Part shown: positions 54,001 to 63,232 of the stretch, piece by piece
How positions within the stretch are numbered: the first letter of the stretch is position 1
Layout: each line of letters starts with the position of its first letter
Origin: an uncultured Bacteroidales bacterium
GTDB lineage: Bacteria; Bacteroidota; Bacteroidia; Bacteroidales; UBA932
DNA: 64,000 nucleotides
Assembly: GCA_944323825.1 (NCBI GenBank)
Contig: CALUTY010000004.1
Location: 124,001 to 188,000, forward strand
Direction: 5' to 3'
Program-made: the position numbers and the translations under genes
The notes under the pieces: model-generated
The model's input: the letters and a program-made list of their open reading frames with translations, nothing else
What the model was told of the DNA's origin: nothing
Databases searched by the model: none

Positions 54001-54898
54001 TTTCCTCTTTCTGAAGGAGAATTGTCTTGACATCTGTCTCGGCGAGCCTTTCGATGGTGTCATCGTTCAGGATTTCGCCTCTCTCGACTATAGGGGTGGT
54101 CCTTTCCACCGGTATAACCTCTCCGGTGTCCTCGTCCACGAAGTCCTCTATCCATGTCTTGAGCACTTTGGCTGCAAGTTTCCTTCCCTCATTTTTCTTG
54201 AGGTTCTCAGGGGTGGCCTCAATCTCGTCGGCAAGGCCGAAGATGTCGATGATGTCCTTGTCCCCGTTGAATCCGATGGCCCTCAGGAGCGTGGTGACCG
54301 GCAGTTTCTTCTTGCGGTCGATGTATGCGTACATGACATTGTTGATGTCAGTGGCAAACTCTATCCACGAACCCTTGAACGGAATGATCCTGGCAGAATA
54401 AAGCTTTGTTCCGTTGGCATGGAGACTCTGTCCGAAAAATACTCCCGGCGACCTGTGGAGCTGGGAAACGATGATTCTTTCTGATCCGTTGATGACGAAG
54501 GTCCCTCCCGGGGTCATGTAAGGAATGTTGCCGAGATATACGTCCTGCACACTGATGTCGAAATCCTCGTGCTCAGGGTCGCTGCATGAAAGACGGAGTT
54601 TGGCTTTCAGAGGCACATTGTAGGTCAATCCTCTCTCAAGACATTCGTCAATGGAATACTGCGGAGGATCGATGAAATAGTCAATGAACTCGAGCTTGTA
54701 GTTGTTCCTTGTGTCTTCAATCGGGAATATCTCCTGAAATACCTGGTACAGACCTTCATTCTTCCTGTTCTCAGGAGTCGTGTCGAGCTGGAAGAAGTCG
54801 CGGAATGACTTCAGCTGCACTTCCAGCAGGTCCGGATACTCAAGGAGAATCTTTGATGATGCGAAGGAAATTCGCTGTGTTTTAGTCTTTTGTGACAT
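51077..54898 (-). CDS. rpoB: DNA-directed RNA polymerase subunit beta
   Basis: The 1273-residue subunit is complete, from [12 protein letters not shown] to the C-terminal [11 protein letters not shown]. The rifampicin region reads [32 protein letters not shown] and shows no obvious resistance change (Gln, Asp, His and Ser at the usual places). The [19 protein letters not shown] block near residue 1200 contacts beta'. The gene is separated from rplL by a gap with a hairpin attenuator. Confidence 0.98.
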   Translation of the reverse strand: MSQKTKTQRISFASSKILLEYPDLLEVQLKSFRDFFQLDTTPENRKNEGLYQVFQEIFPIEDTRNNYKLEFIDYFIDPPQYSIDECLERGLTYNVPLKAKLRLSCSDPEHEDFDISVQDVYLGNIPYMTPGGTFVINGSERIIVSQLHRSPGVFFGQSLHANGTKLYSARIIPFKGSWIEFATDINNVMYAYIDRKKKLPVTTLLRAIGFNGDKDIIDIFGLADEIEATPENLKKNEGRKLAAKVLKTWIEDFVDEDTGEVIPVERTTPIVERGEILNDDTIERLAETDVKTILLQKEETNVNEYAIIYNTLQKDPTNTETEAINYIYKQLRNSEPPDEATARDVIDKLFFSEKRYDLGDVGRYRLNKKLNLTISEDTRVLTNTDIIEIIKYLIQLINSKATVDDIDHLSNRRIRTVGEQLANQFSVGLSRMARTIRERMNVRDSEQFSPIDLINAKTLSSVINSFFGTSQLSQFMDQTNPLSEMTHKRRLSALGPGGLSRDRAGFEVRDVHYTHYGRLCPIETPEGPNIGLISSLCVYARISDLGFIETPYRKVENGKVDLSDKGWLYMSAEEEENKMISLANVKMDEQGDILDERIQCRLGADFPVVTKDEVDLMDVAPNQIASVAASLIPFLEHDDAHRALMGANMMRQAVPLLNPESPIVGTGLEERVCLDSRTQVTAERKGEVVYVDANEIHVKYDRTDDEKFVSFSPEITVYKLPIYRRTNQSTTILLKPIVRKGDIVEKGQIMTEGYATQNGELALGRNLKVAFMPWKGYNYEDAIVLSERMIRWDILTSVHVDEYITEVRDTKRGMEELTSDIPNVSEDATKDLDENGIIRIGAHIEPGDIMIGKITPKGESDPSPEEKLLRAIFGDKAGDVKDASLKATPSLSGTVIGTALYSKVAKESNRKEAKADQKAKIDMAEDEFNKKSEALRAKFIEKLSALAEGKESAGISDLYGVEIVEKGRKITAADIKGIDYANINSSKWTSDKNANVMIRELINNYCIAHKELAAKHKRVLDKIKVGDELPNGVMQLAKVYVAKKRKIRVGDKMAGRHGNKGIVAKVVRDEDMPFLEDGTPVDIVLNPLGVPSRMNLGQIYETVLGWAGEELGLKFSTPIFDGASLDDICAYTDKAGLPRFGKTYLRDGGTGDWFDQPATVGVIYMIKLGHMVDDKMHARSIGPYSLITQQPLGGKAQFGGQRFGEMEVWALEAFGASNVLQEILTVKSDDVTGRSKAYEAIVKGDLMPTPGIPESLNVLLHELRGLGLKVTLD

Positions 54899-54936
54899 CT
54901 GTCTACCTTTAGTATAGAGAAAAACTTAAATACGAC

Positions 54937-54971
54937 AAAAAGGTTTAGGGTCTGAAGTAGGCCCTAAACCT
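54937..54971 (-). terminator. attenuator hairpin between rplL and rpoB
   Basis: On the - strand AGGTTTAGGG (54971-54962) and CCCTAAACCT (54950-54941) form a perfect 10-bp stem with an 11-base loop, followed by TTTT. Partial termination here would lower polymerase subunit synthesis relative to ribosomal proteins, as known at the same junction in E. coli. Confidence 0.78.
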
Positions 54972-55003
54972 GAATCTGTTTCCCTTCCTGGGGGAGGTTG
55001 AAG

Positions 55004-55384
55004 TTATTTAACCTCAACTTCAGCTCCAGCCTCTTCGAGGGTAGCTTTGATCTGCTCAGCCTCGGCTTTTGACACTTTCTCCTTGATGATTGCATCCGGA
55101 GCCTTGTCTACAAGGTCCTTAGCTTCCTTAAGTCCAAGTCCTGTAAGCTCTTTCACAGCCTTTACGACTCCGAGCTTAGCCTGTCCTGCTGACTTGAGGA
55201 TCACATTGAATTCAGTCTGCTCTGCGGCAGCTGCCTCGCCTGCTCCGGCTGCCGGGCCAGCTACTGCAACAGCTGCAGCTGCAGGTTCGATACCATACTC
55301 ATCCTTGAGGATCTGAGCCAATTCCTGAACATCTTTTACAGACAAGTTAACCAACTCTTCTGCAAGTGCTTTAATATCTGCCAT
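55004..55384 (-). CDS. rplL: 50S ribosomal protein L7/L12
   Basis: The 126-residue stalk protein has the N-terminal dimer helix ([20 protein letters not shown]), an Ala/Gly-rich hinge at about residues 36-56 and the globular C-terminal factor-binding domain with [21 protein letters not shown]. Length is standard. It is co-transcribed with rplJ, 32 bases upstream. Confidence 0.97.
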   Translation of the reverse strand: MADIKALAEELVNLSVKDVQELAQILKDEYGIEPAAAAVAVAGPAAGAGEAAAAEQTEFNVILKSAGQAKLGVVKAVKELTGLGLKEAKDLVDKAPDAIIKEKVSKAEAEQIKATLEEAGAEVEVK

Positions 55385-55416
55385 AATTGTACTTATTTAG
55401 TTTGTTATTATTGATC

Positions 55417-55944
55417 TTACTGTTCTCTTTCCGAAAGAGTCTTGACGATGCCTGCGAGTTTGCCGCCTGCAGACTGGAGTGCAGAAATGACATTGCGTGC
55501 AGGTGACTGGAGCAGTCCGACGATATCTCCGATGAGTTCCTCGCGGGACTTGATGTTGCAGAGTTCACCGAGCTTGTCAGCTCCTACGAACGCACATTCC
55601 TGTACATAAGCGCCCTTGAGGGCAGGCTTCTCAGCTCCTTCATCCGCATACTTCTTGATGAGTTTTGCAGGTGAGTTCGGAGTTGCTGTGTACATGATTG
55701 CCGTAGGTCCTTCGAGGATAGGGAAGAGGAGCTTCACCTCTTCGTTCTCCATGTTTTCGAAGGCTTTGTGCAGGAGAGTGTTCTTTACGACCACCAGCTT
55801 GATGCCTTTCTCAAAGCATTCGCGGCGCAGTTTCGTTGTCTGTTCAGCATTCAGTCCGGATATGTCCGTGATGTAGAAGTTCGGAGTCTCCTGGATTTGT
55901 GCTGCAATCGATTCAATTATCTGGGCTTTTTCTTCTCTTCTCAT
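55417..55944 (-). CDS. rplJ: 50S ribosomal protein L10
   Basis: The 175-residue stalk base protein starts MRREEKAQIIESIAAQIQE and has VVVKNTLLHKAFE near residue 52, typical of L10. It binds 23S rRNA and anchors L7/L12, and in many bacteria represses its own operon. It starts 12 bases after rplA. Confidence 0.96.
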   Translation of the reverse strand: MRREEKAQIIESIAAQIQETPNFYITDISGLNAEQTTKLRRECFEKGIKLVVVKNTLLHKAFENMENEEVKLLFPILEGPTAIMYTATPNSPAKLIKKYADEGAEKPALKGAYVQECAFVGADKLGELCNIKSREELIGDIVGLLQSPARNVISALQSAGGKLAGIVKTLSEREQ

Positions 55945-55956
55945 AACATTGAATTT

Positions 55957-56658
55957 TTATTCAGCACTACCGAATGATTTGATGTCTACTCTTACTCCCG
56001 GGCTCATTGTGGTGCAGATGGAAACACCTTTCATGTATGTTCCCTTGAGAGTCTGCGGCTTGAGCTTCATGATGGCTGAAATCAGCTCCTGAGCGTTTTC
56101 GCAGATCTGCTGGGCAGTGAAGGATGCTTTTCCGATTGCAGCATGGACGATACCCGTCTTGTCAACCTTGAAGTCAATCTTACCAGCCTTCACCTCTTTG
56201 ACAGCCTTCCCGATTTCCATCGTCACTGTGCCGGTCTTAGGGTTAGGCATGAGACCCCTCGGTCCGAGGATGCGTCCTATGGCGCCTACCTTGGCCATTA
56301 CTGAAGGTGTACAGATGATGACATCAACGTCAGTCCAACCGCCTTTGATCTTGTCAATGAATTCATCGAGTCCTACATAGTCTGCTCCGGCTTCCTTTGC
56401 TTCGGTCTCCTTGTCCGGAGTACAGAGCACAAGGACTCTTGTCTGCTTTCCTGTACCATGAGGAAGTGTCACGACGCCGCGTACCATCTGGTTCGCCTTT
56501 CTCGGGTCCACTCCGAGGTTTACGGAAAGTTCGACTGATGCATCGAATTTGGTGAAGGTGATATCCTTGACAACCTCACATGCTTCAGCCAACCTATATT
56601 CTTTGGCCGCATCATATTTGGCCATCACCATTTTCTGGTTCTTTGTAAGTTTACTCAT
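55957..56658 (-). CDS. rplA: 50S ribosomal protein L1
   Basis: The 233-residue protein shows the L1 signature [16 protein letters not shown] near residue 130 and a [26 protein letters not shown] opening. It binds the L1 stalk of 23S rRNA. It follows rplK by 14 bases in the conserved order. Confidence 0.97.
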   Translation of the reverse strand: MSKLTKNQKMVMAKYDAAKEYRLAEACEVVKDITFTKFDASVELSVNLGVDPRKANQMVRGVVTLPHGTGKQTRVLVLCTPDKETEAKEAGADYVGLDEFIDKIKGGWTDVDVIICTPSVMAKVGAIGRILGPRGLMPNPKTGTVTMEIGKAVKEVKAGKIDFKVDKTGIVHAAIGKASFTAQQICENAQELISAIMKLKPQTLKGTYMKGVSICTTMSPGVRVDIKSFGSAE

Positions 56659-56672
56659 TTCGCGTGTGATTT

Positions 56673-57116
56673 TTAGATGTCAGCAGGAAATTCTCCCTCT
56701 ACCTTTATACCCATGCTCCTGGCTGTACCTGCCACCATTGTCATTGCTGACTTGAGTGTGAAGGCGTTCATGTCAGGCATTTTGGTCTCGGCTATTGCTT
56801 TCACCTGATCCCAGGTGATTGTTGCCACTTTCTTCCTGTTTGGCTCGGCTGAACCGGCAGATATTTTGGCGGCTTCCTTGAGCTGAACTGCTACAGGCGG
56901 CTGCTTTACTTCAAAAGAGAATGACTTGTCGCTGTAGACCGTGATCACTACAGGCAAAACCTTTCCGGCGCTGTCCTGAGTGCGGGCATTGAACTGCTTG
57001 CAGAAATCCATTATGTTCAGTCCCTTCGAACCGAGTGCCGGTCCTACTGGAGGTGATGGATTGGCTGCGCCACCTTTGATCTGGAGTTTGATAAACCCGG
57101 TAACTTCTTTTGCCAT
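56673..57116 (-). CDS. rplK: 50S ribosomal protein L11
   Basis: The 147-residue protein starts with the conserved [20 protein letters not shown] block and has [13 protein letters not shown]. It forms the GTPase-associated centre with 23S rRNA. The gene is nine bases after nusG. Confidence 0.97.
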   Translation of the reverse strand: MAKEVTGFIKLQIKGGAANPSPPVGPALGSKGLNIMDFCKQFNARTQDSAGKVLPVVITVYSDKSFSFEVKQPPVAVQLKEAAKISAGSAEPNRKKVATITWDQVKAIAETKMPDMNAFTLKSAMTMVAGTARSMGIKVEGEFPADI

Positions 57117-57125
57117 AATTCTTGA

Positions 57126-57710
57126 TTATTCTTTAGTTACTTGCGTAAAGTTGAGCTCAAGCAGGGTCTTCCTGCCGAATATCACAACCATCACTTTGAG
57201 TTTGCTTCTGTCTTCGACTATCTCTTCCACAGTACCGTCGAAACCGCTGAACGGACCGTCAGTGATCTTCACTGCCTCACCTGGTGCATAGTCCACGATT
57301 GTCTCTCCCTCGCTGTCGGCCACTTCGTCCTGTTCTCCGAGTATCCTCTTCACCTCAGAATCCCTGAGCGGAATCGGAATCCTCTCTTCCTGGGACTTTC
57401 CGTTGCCCCTGCTTACATCGCGTTTTTCTGTGAGGAAGCCTGACATGTGCGGAACTTCGTTCCTGATGATATACTGAAGCTCGCCCGTAAGCTCCGCTTC
57501 AATGAGCACATAGCCAGGATAGAACAATCTTTCTGAACTGATCCTTTTCCCGTCGCGGATCTTGTAGACCTTCTCCGACGGAACCAGCACCTGCGAAACC
57601 AGATCCTGAAGACCGTATCTTTCGATTTCTTTTTCGAGGTACTCTTTGGCTTTCTTTTCCTTTCCGCCTGCCGCCCTCAGTACATACCATTTCTTGTTGC
57701 TCTCGCTCAT
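57126..57710 (-). CDS. nusG: transcription termination/antitermination protein NusG
   Basis: This is the housekeeping NusG, 194 residues. It has an NGN domain with KWYVLRAAGGKEKKAKEYLE and FYPGYVLIEAEL, a charged linker insertion (about residues 90-125), and the KOW motif GEAVKITDGPFSGFDGTVEEI near 142. It differs from the two UpxY paralogues at 10543 and 15365, which compete for the same site on RNA polymerase. Confidence 0.97.
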   Translation of the reverse strand: MSESNKKWYVLRAAGGKEKKAKEYLEKEIERYGLQDLVSQVLVPSEKVYKIRDGKRISSERLFYPGYVLIEAELTGELQYIIRNEVPHMSGFLTEKRDVSRGNGKSQEERIPIPLRDSEVKRILGEQDEVADSEGETIVDYAPGEAVKITDGPFSGFDGTVEEIVEDRSKLKVMVVIFGRKTLLELNFTQVTKE

Positions 57711-57723
57711 AGCTGTACCGGGA

Positions 57724-57912
57724 TTACAATGTGTAGATGGCTGACATCAGATTCTGGAAAGCATAGTCCATGACAAAGATGACGACAGCAAAAATCACAG
57801 AAGCCACCATCACAAGAATGGCAGAACTCTGCAACTTGTCCCAAGACGGCCATGACACCTTCTTGGTCATCTCGAAGTAGGACTCTTTCAGATAGTTTAT
57901 GAATCTTCTCAT
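57724..57912 (-). CDS. secE: preprotein translocase subunit SecE
   Basis: This is a 62-residue single-span SecE of the short bacterial type. The conserved FEMTKKVSWPSWDKL amphipathic block at about residues 13-27 precedes one membrane helix (AILVMVASVIFAVVIFVMDY). It clamps SecY in the Sec channel. Position between tRNA-Trp and nusG is standard for Bacteroidetes. Confidence 0.95.
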   Translation of the reverse strand: MRRFINYLKESYFEMTKKVSWPSWDKLQSSAILVMVASVIFAVVIFVMDYAFQNLMSAIYTL

Positions 57913-57997
57913 CTTTACCTAAAATGGACACCCGTCAGTTGGAAGCTTGCTGTGGTGTCTGTTTGACAATTACCAAATCGTAACCTTTGATATTTTG

Positions 57998-58068
57998 CAG
58001 GGGAACCAGGATTCGAACCCAGACTAAAGGTTTTGGAGACCTCTGTACTACCCTTATACTATTCCCCT
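57998..58068 (-). tRNA. tRNA-Trp (CCA)
   Basis: The - strand folds into a cloverleaf: acceptor AGGGGAA with TTCCCCT, anticodon loop CTCCAAA with anticodon CCA, and T-arm GGGTTCGAATCC. The discriminator is G. CCA is not encoded. It lies between the tuf terminator and secE. Confidence 0.93.
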
Positions 58069-58074
58069 TTTTAA

Positions 58075-58103
58075 AAGAGGGATGTCAGGAGGACATCCCT
58101 CTT
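58075..58103 (-). terminator. hairpin after tuf
   Basis: AAGAGGGATGTC and GACATCCCTCTT form a perfect 12-bp stem with a five-base loop, 20 bases after the tuf stop. Only a short T-run (TT, then AAAAA) follows, so termination may be partial, allowing reading into tRNA-Trp and secE. Confidence 0.72.
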
Positions 58104-58123
58104 CGGTATATCTTGAAAATTGA

Positions 58124-59311
58124 TTATTCAAGAATCTTGGTTACCTGACCGGCACCTACCGTACGTCCACCTTCGCGGATAGCGAAACGGAGACCTTCGT
58201 TGAGGGCTACCGGATAGATGAGCTCAACAGTGATAGTCACATTGTCGCCCGGCATTACCATCTCTACTCCCTCCGGAAGAGCAATCTCTCCGGTGATGTC
58301 AAGAGTACGGATGAAGAACTGAGGACGGTAGTGGTTGTGGAATGGAGTATGACGGCCACCTTCGTCTTTCTTCAGTACATAAATCTCAGCCTGGAACTTC
58401 TGGTGAGGGTGGATAGTGCCCGGCTTTGCAAGCACCTGACCTCTCTTGATTTCCTTCTTGTCGATACCGCGGAGAAGAAGTCCCACGTTGTCACCGGCCT
58501 CTCCTTCGTCAAGGATCTTGCGGAACATCTCGACACCTGTAACGGTAGTCTTCTTAGGCTCCTCGCCAAGACCTACGATCTCAACTTCGTCGCCAGTGTG
58601 GATGACACCTGTCTCGATACGACCTGTGGCAACTGTACCACGTCCTGTGATTGAGAAGATGTCCTCGATAGGCATAAGGAACGGTTTCTCGTTGTCCCTT
58701 GGAGGTATAGGAATATATTCGTCAACTGCATCCATCAGTTCCATAACCTTTGCCTCGTACTGAGGATCCCCGTTGAGGGCACCGAGGGCAGAGCCACGGA
58801 TGATAGGAGCGTTGTCACCGTCGAAGTTGTAGAATGAAAGAAGGTCACGAACCTCCATTTCAACGAGGTCAAGCATCTCAGGGTCATCTACAAGGTCAAC
58901 CTTGTTGAGGAACACAACGATTCTCGGAACGTTCACCTGACGGGCGAGAAGGATGTGCTCACGGGTCTGAGGCATAGGACCGTCAGTTGCAGCAACTACG
59001 AGGATTGCACCGTCCATCTGGGCAGCACCTGTTACCATGTTCTTCACATAGTCAGCGTGACCCGGGCAGTCAACGTGTGCGTAGTGACGCTTTGCAGTCT
59101 GATACTCCACATGTGCAGTATTGATAGTGATACCACGCTCTTTCTCTTCCGGTGCGTTGTCGATGGAGTCGAATGAACGCAACTCAGACAGACCCTGCTT
59201 TGCAAGCACTGTAGTGATAGCTGCAGTCAGAGTGGTCTTACCGTGGTCAACATGGCCGATAGTACCGATGTTAACATGCGGTTTGTCTCTTTTAAAGGTT
59301 TCTTTAGCCAT
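58124..59311 (-). CDS. tuf: elongation factor Tu
   Basis: The 395-residue translation GTPase is complete. G1 is [11 protein letters not shown] at about residues 18-28, G2 holds [10 protein letters not shown]3 DCPGHADY near 80 and G4 NKVD near 135. The C-terminal end [13 protein letters not shown] is standard. It sits in the classic arrangement of four tRNA genes, tuf, tRNA-Trp, secE and nusG. It is expected to be very highly expressed from the promoter upstream of the tRNA genes. Confidence 0.99.
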   Translation of the reverse strand: MAKETFKRDKPHVNIGTIGHVDHGKTTLTAAITTVLAKQGLSELRSFDSIDNAPEEKERGITINTAHVEYQTAKRHYAHVDCPGHADYVKNMVTGAAQMDGAILVVAATDGPMPQTREHILLARQVNVPRIVVFLNKVDLVDDPEMLDLVEMEVRDLLSFYNFDGDNAPIIRGSALGALNGDPQYEAKVMELMDAVDEYIPIPPRDNEKPFLMPIEDIFSITGRGTVATGRIETGVIHTGDEVEIVGLGEEPKKTTVTGVEMFRKILDEGEAGDNVGLLLRGIDKKEIKRGQVLAKPGTIHPHQKFQAEIYVLKKDEGGRHTPFHNHYRPQFFIRTLDITGEIALPEGVEMVMPGDNVTITVELIYPVALNEGLRFAIREGGRTVGAGQVTKILE

Positions 59312-59354
59312 AATCTAGTATTTTAATTGAGTATTATATACACAAAAAAAGCAG

Positions 59355-59426
59355 AGCCGGTGATGAGATTTGAACTCATGACCTCTTCCTTACCAAGGAA
59401 GCGCTCTACCCCTGAGCTACACTGGC
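59355..59426 (-). tRNA. tRNA-Thr (GGT)
   Basis: The - strand sequence starts GCCAGTGTAGCTCAG, has anticodon stem CTTCC/GGAAG with loop TTGGTAA (anticodon GGT) and T-arm GAGTTCAAATCTC. There is one A-C mismatch in the acceptor stem. It lies just before tuf. Confidence 0.92.
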
Positions 59427-59434
59427 GTAGTTTG

Positions 59435-59507
59435 AGCGGAAGACGAGGTTCGAACCCGCGACCCTTAGCTTGGAAGGCTAATGCTCTACCAACTGAGCTA
59501 CTTCCGC
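59435..59507 (-). tRNA. tRNA-Gly (TCC)
   Basis: The - strand sequence starts GCGGAAGTAGCTCAGTTGG, has anticodon loop CTTCCAA (anticodon TCC) in stem TTAGC/GCTAA, and ends CTTCCGC with a seven-pair acceptor stem. It is eight bases before tRNA-Thr (GGT). Confidence 0.93.
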
Positions 59508-59632
59508 TTTTTTCGTTTCTTTTGGGCATCTTCTTCGTTGGACTTCGCGCCGTCGTTCGGTTATTTACCCAAGTAAACTCCCTCACTCCTCTCTCGTCCG
59601 CCTCGAACCTGCACCAAAATTAACTTCAAAAA

Positions 59633-59718
59633 TGGTGGGAGAAGATGGATTCGAACCACCGAAGGTATAAACCAGCAGATTTACAGTCTGCCCCATTTGG
59701 CCACTCTGGTATTCTCCC
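59633..59718 (-). tRNA. tRNA-Tyr (GTA)
   Basis: The - strand sequence starts GGGAGAATACCAGAGTGG, has anticodon loop CTGTAAA (anticodon GTA), a long variable arm, T-arm GGTTCGAATCC, and ends TTCTCCC, A and an encoded CCA. A 125-base gap to tRNA-Gly holds no visible gene. Confidence 0.93.
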
Positions 59719-59737
59719 GTGTTCTAAAGAACTTTTG

Positions 59738-59811
59738 AGCCGATGGAGGGAGTCGAACCCACGACCCCGAGATTACAAATCACGTGCTCTAGCCAACTGA
59801 GCTACATCGGC
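59738..59811 (-). tRNA. tRNA-Thr (TGT)
   Basis: The - strand sequence starts GCCGATGTAGCTCAGTTGG, has loop TTTGTAA (anticodon TGT) and ends CCATCGGC. One T-T mismatch sits in the anticodon stem. It is the first gene of the Thr-Tyr-Gly-Thr-tuf run, the same order as in E. coli. Confidence 0.9.
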
Positions 59812-59850
59812 ATTTCCTTTCAGTGACTGGTTGTTTTCCGAAAGGGATTG

Positions 59851-59881
59851 CAAAGATAGATATTAATTCTGATTTTCCAAA
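59851..59881 (-). promoter_or_regulatory. consensus promoter of the tRNA-tuf operon
   Basis: On the - strand TTTG (59881-59878) and TATCTTTG (59858-59851) are spaced by 19 bases, an exact match to the Bacteroides consensus. It overlaps the last codons of dxs and lies about 40 bases before tRNA-Thr (TGT). Confidence 0.82.
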
Positions 59882-61791
59882 ACTTTTTGGTCTTTTTTCA
59901 AAATTTTCCGGATTTCTTGCATTTCGGCGACCATAACGTCGAAGATATGTGCCCTGTCCAGACCGCATTCTTCTCTCAGTTCTCCCTGTGTGCCCTGGCT
60001 GATGAACCTGTCGGGAATGCCTATGCCGCTTATCCGGATGCTCTTTTTCCTTGCGGCGGCGTATTCTGCCACTGCCCCATACAGACCACCTGTGAGGCAG
60101 CCGTCCTCGACGGTTATTATGCTGCTGCATTTTTCGAGGACACTGTCCAGCATGTCGGTGTCGAGGGGCTTTATATACCTTATATTATATATATAGGGAT
60201 TCCATGAATATTCGCCTCTGCATTTCTGGGCGGCTTCAAGTGCCCTGTTGGCGATCGGACCGGCGCACAGGACGGCCACGTCGCTTCCGTTCATGAGCAG
60301 TTCGCTGCTTCCGATCCGGATGACCTTGAACTCCTCGTCGCGCCACGCCCTGCCTTCTCCGTAGCCTCTCGGGTATCTTATTATGAACGGGCCGGTTTCA
60401 GTGACGGATGCAGTGTACATCATCTCCTTGAGCTCTGTTTCATCTTTCGGGACGGCGATGATCGTGTCGGGGATGCTTCTGTATGCGGCTATGTCGAAGT
60501 TGCCGTGATGGGTCGCCCCGTCTTCTCCCACGAGTCCGCTCCTGTCGAAGCACAGCACGACACCGAGCTTCTGCAGGGCCACATCATGTATTATCTGGTC
60601 GTATGCCCTTTGGGAAAATGAGGAGTATATGTTGCAGAACGGCTTCATGCCTCCTGCCGCCAGACCGGCTGAGAAGGTGACTGCGTGTTCCTCGGCGATG
60701 CCCACATCGAAAAACCTTTCCGGTATCTCCTTGGCAAGTATATTCATTCCGCAGCCGGATGCCATTGCCGGGGTCACTCCGACTATGCGGCTGTCTTTCC
60801 TTGCGAGCTCCAGCAGCACTTCTCCGAACACGTCCTGATACCGGCTTGCGCCGTGGTGCGTGGGGGCGATTCTCTTGCCTGTGACAGGATCGAACATTCC
60901 CGGAGCATGCCAGATGGTCTGGTCCTCCTCGGCAGGGGGATAGCCTTTCCCCTTTGTGGTGATGGTGTGCAGAATACGCGGACCCTTTATGTCCTTGAGC
61001 CTCTGCAGGGTCTCGGTCACCTGTCCTATGTCATTGCCGTCAATCGGGCCGAAATATCTGAAGCCCATGGCTTCAAAGAGGTCGCCGCCGGAAGCGCTGA
61101 CAATATTGGACTTGGCGTTCACGACGAATTTCTGCATCATTTTCCTGAAGGTCCCGTCACCTATCTTGTCCCAGACATGCTTCTTGATCCTGTTGTATGT
61201 CGGGTCTGTGGTAAGGCGCAGGAGATGCTCGTGTATGGCTCCTATATTCTTGTCTATGGAAATGTTGTTGTCATTTATTATGACAAGGATGTCCGTCTTG
61301 CTGCTGCCGGCATTGTTCAGACCTTCAAAGGCCAGTCCCCCGGAGAGGGCTCCGTCGCCTATCAGGGCCACGGTCTTCCTGCCGTCACGCCTGAATTCTG
61401 ACGCCTTGGCAAGGCCGAGGGCGGCAGAAATGGATGTGGAGGAATGCCCTGCACCGAACACGTCGTATTCGCTTTCGCTTCTTTTGGTGAAGCCGCTTAT
61501 GCCGTCCTTTTTCCTGTTTTTCCGGAACAGTTCCTTCCTGCCGGTCAGTATCTTGTGGGCGTAAGCCTGATGTCCGACATCGAACACTATGTTGTCTTTC
61601 GGAGTGTCGTAGACATAATGAAGCCCGACTATAAGTTCCACCGCGCCGAGGCTTGACCCAAGATGTCCCGGATTGGTGGCGCAGCATCCGATCATATAGT
61701 CCCTGATTTCAGCGCAGAGTTCCTTCAGTTCCTCCGTGCTGAAACCTTTGATGTCGGCGGGTGTGTTGACTTTATCGAGCAATCTGTACAT
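59863..61791 (-). CDS. dxs: 1-deoxy-D-xylulose-5-phosphate synthase
   Basis: Dxs makes the first intermediate of the non-mevalonate isoprenoid pathway from pyruvate and glyceraldehyde 3-phosphate, using thiamine diphosphate. The 642-residue protein has GHLGSSLGAVELIVGLHYVYD near residue 48, GHQAYAHKILTGRK, the ThDP block GDGALSGGLAFEGLNNAG near 152, and DRSGLVGEDGATHHGNFD in the transketolase-type second domain. ATG 61791 is chosen; a TTG upstream would overlap the preceding gene. It follows the MFS gene by one base. Confidence 0.97.
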   Translation of the reverse strand: MYRLLDKVNTPADIKGFSTEELKELCAEIRDYMIGCCATNPGHLGSSLGAVELIVGLHYVYDTPKDNIVFDVGHQAYAHKILTGRKELFRKNRKKDGISGFTKRSESEYDVFGAGHSSTSISAALGLAKASEFRRDGRKTVALIGDGALSGGLAFEGLNNAGSSKTDILVIINDNNISIDKNIGAIHEHLLRLTTDPTYNRIKKHVWDKIGDGTFRKMMQKFVVNAKSNIVSASGGDLFEAMGFRYFGPIDGNDIGQVTETLQRLKDIKGPRILHTITTKGKGYPPAEEDQTIWHAPGMFDPVTGKRIAPTHHGASRYQDVFGEVLLELARKDSRIVGVTPAMASGCGMNILAKEIPERFFDVGIAEEHAVTFSAGLAAGGMKPFCNIYSSFSQRAYDQIIHDVALQKLGVVLCFDRSGLVGEDGATHHGNFDIAAYRSIPDTIIAVPKDETELKEMMYTASVTETGPFIIRYPRGYGEGRAWRDEEFKVIRIGSSELLMNGSDVAVLCAGPIANRALEAAQKCRGEYSWNPYIYNIRYIKPLDTDMLDSVLEKCSSIITVEDGCLTGGLYGAVAEYAAARKKSIRISGIGIPDRFISQGTQGELREECGLDRAHIFDVMVAEMQEIRKILKKDQKVLENQN

Positions 61792-61792
61792 T

Positions 61793-63178
61793 TCATTTTT
61801 TGTTTGGAAGGTCAATCTCCAGTTCCGGGTGTCTCCGGGAGGAAACGATCAGTGCCGAGGCCACTATGACGGCCACGATGCCCAGTCCGATGAATATGAG
61901 TTCCGCACTGAATGCGGCCTGCACTTCCTGGGCCGTATTCCCGGCTTCGGTGACGGTCGTCTTGAATATCCTGCCCACGAATATCGGGACGAGGAGCATG
62001 CCCATGTTCTGGATCCAGTATATTAGGGAATATGCTGTGCCGAGGTTCTTTTCAGGGATTATCTTCGGCACTGTAGGCCACATGGCCGACGGCACCAGGG
62101 AATAGCCGATGCCCAGCAGTGATATGGCGAGATATCCCCAGAATGCCGTTCCCTGCGGGGCGAATGCCATGATGAGATGGGATGCAAGCACGAGTATCGC
62201 ACCGGTCATCATCCATTTAGTGGCTTTTCCCGTCTTGTCCACCAGGGCTCCGAAGAGAGGGGTGAAGACTACAGTGAAGAACGGTATCATGGATATCATC
62301 CATTTGGCCGAATCCACCTCCATTCCGAACCTCGGGATGACTATGGCCGTCCCGAATTTCTTGAATGATATTATGCAGCAATAGAAGAATACGCAGAGGA
62401 GGGCAATCATCAGAAAGCGTGGATTGGTGAGGACCTTCAGGATGTCAGAGAATCTGAACTTGTCCTCATCCTTCACTTTTCCCCTTGCCATGGTGATGCC
62501 GGCATCCCTGTCGAACCTTGCATCCATTGCCACGAACACAGCCCAGAGAATGCCTCCGGCAAGGAGCATGCAGAGTCCCACAAGGGCTGGACGGGCTGTT
62601 TCCATGAGCGTATATATTTCACCGTAAGGCTTTTCTGCGACGAGGATGGGGGAAAGGATGAATGCAGTTGCCGTCCCCAGGCGGGCTATTGCCAATTGAA
62701 GCCCCATTGCCAGGGCAACATTCCTTCCCTTGAACCATTTTGCTATGGACCTTGTCACTGCTACTCCGGCGATCTCGCTTCCGAGTCCGAACAGCATGCA
62801 GCCGATGTAGGCTATGGTCAGCGATGTCCCCGGATCAATCCCGGACAGCAGGGCGGCAAATACCATGGACGCCCCGAGGATCATCAGGCCGACGAATACG
62901 GAGCCTATAATCCTGACTCCGAACATGTCCAGGAGTACTCCGCAGATGACAAGCCCCCCGCAGACACAGAGGAATGAATAGCCTCCGGCATAAAAGCCAT
63001 AGTCCGCACTGTCCCAGCCGAGGGCGAGCATTTCCGGATGCTGGAATATGTGTGACAGGGTGGAGAACATGTCGTCAAAGAAATATGACGCGAACATTGG
63101 CACCACGAGGCATGCCAATGCAATCCAGCATGCGGCGGAACTTGTGTTGATATGTCCCAGATTCCTGTCTTTCAGCAT
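61793..63178 (-). CDS. MFS transporter
   Basis: The 461-residue inner membrane protein has twelve predicted helices. The loop after the second helix reads GVLLDMFGVRIIG, close to the MFS motif G..aDr.G.r, and FGLGSEIAGVAVTRSIAKWFKGRNVALAMGL near residue 140 resembles the sugar/organic anion branch. It is paralogous to the next upstream gene at 63233. Substrate is unknown. It is coupled to dxs. Confidence 0.9.
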   Translation of the reverse strand: MLKDRNLGHINTSSAACWIALACLVVPMFASYFFDDMFSTLSHIFQHPEMLALGWDSADYGFYAGGYSFLCVCGGLVICGVLLDMFGVRIIGSVFVGLMILGASMVFAALLSGIDPGTSLTIAYIGCMLFGLGSEIAGVAVTRSIAKWFKGRNVALAMGLQLAIARLGTATAFILSPILVAEKPYGEIYTLMETARPALVGLCMLLAGGILWAVFVAMDARFDRDAGITMARGKVKDEDKFRFSDILKVLTNPRFLMIALLCVFFYCCIISFKKFGTAIVIPRFGMEVDSAKWMISMIPFFTVVFTPLFGALVDKTGKATKWMMTGAILVLASHLIMAFAPQGTAFWGYLAISLLGIGYSLVPSAMWPTVPKIIPEKNLGTAYSLIYWIQNMGMLLVPIFVGRIFKTTVTEAGNTAQEVQAAFSAELIFIGLGIVAVIVASALIVSSRRHPELEIDLPNKK

Positions 63179-63232
63179 TTCAGATCAATTTTATGATTAC
63201 CTCCGGCCATTGTCCCGGGAGCCGTTTCCCCT

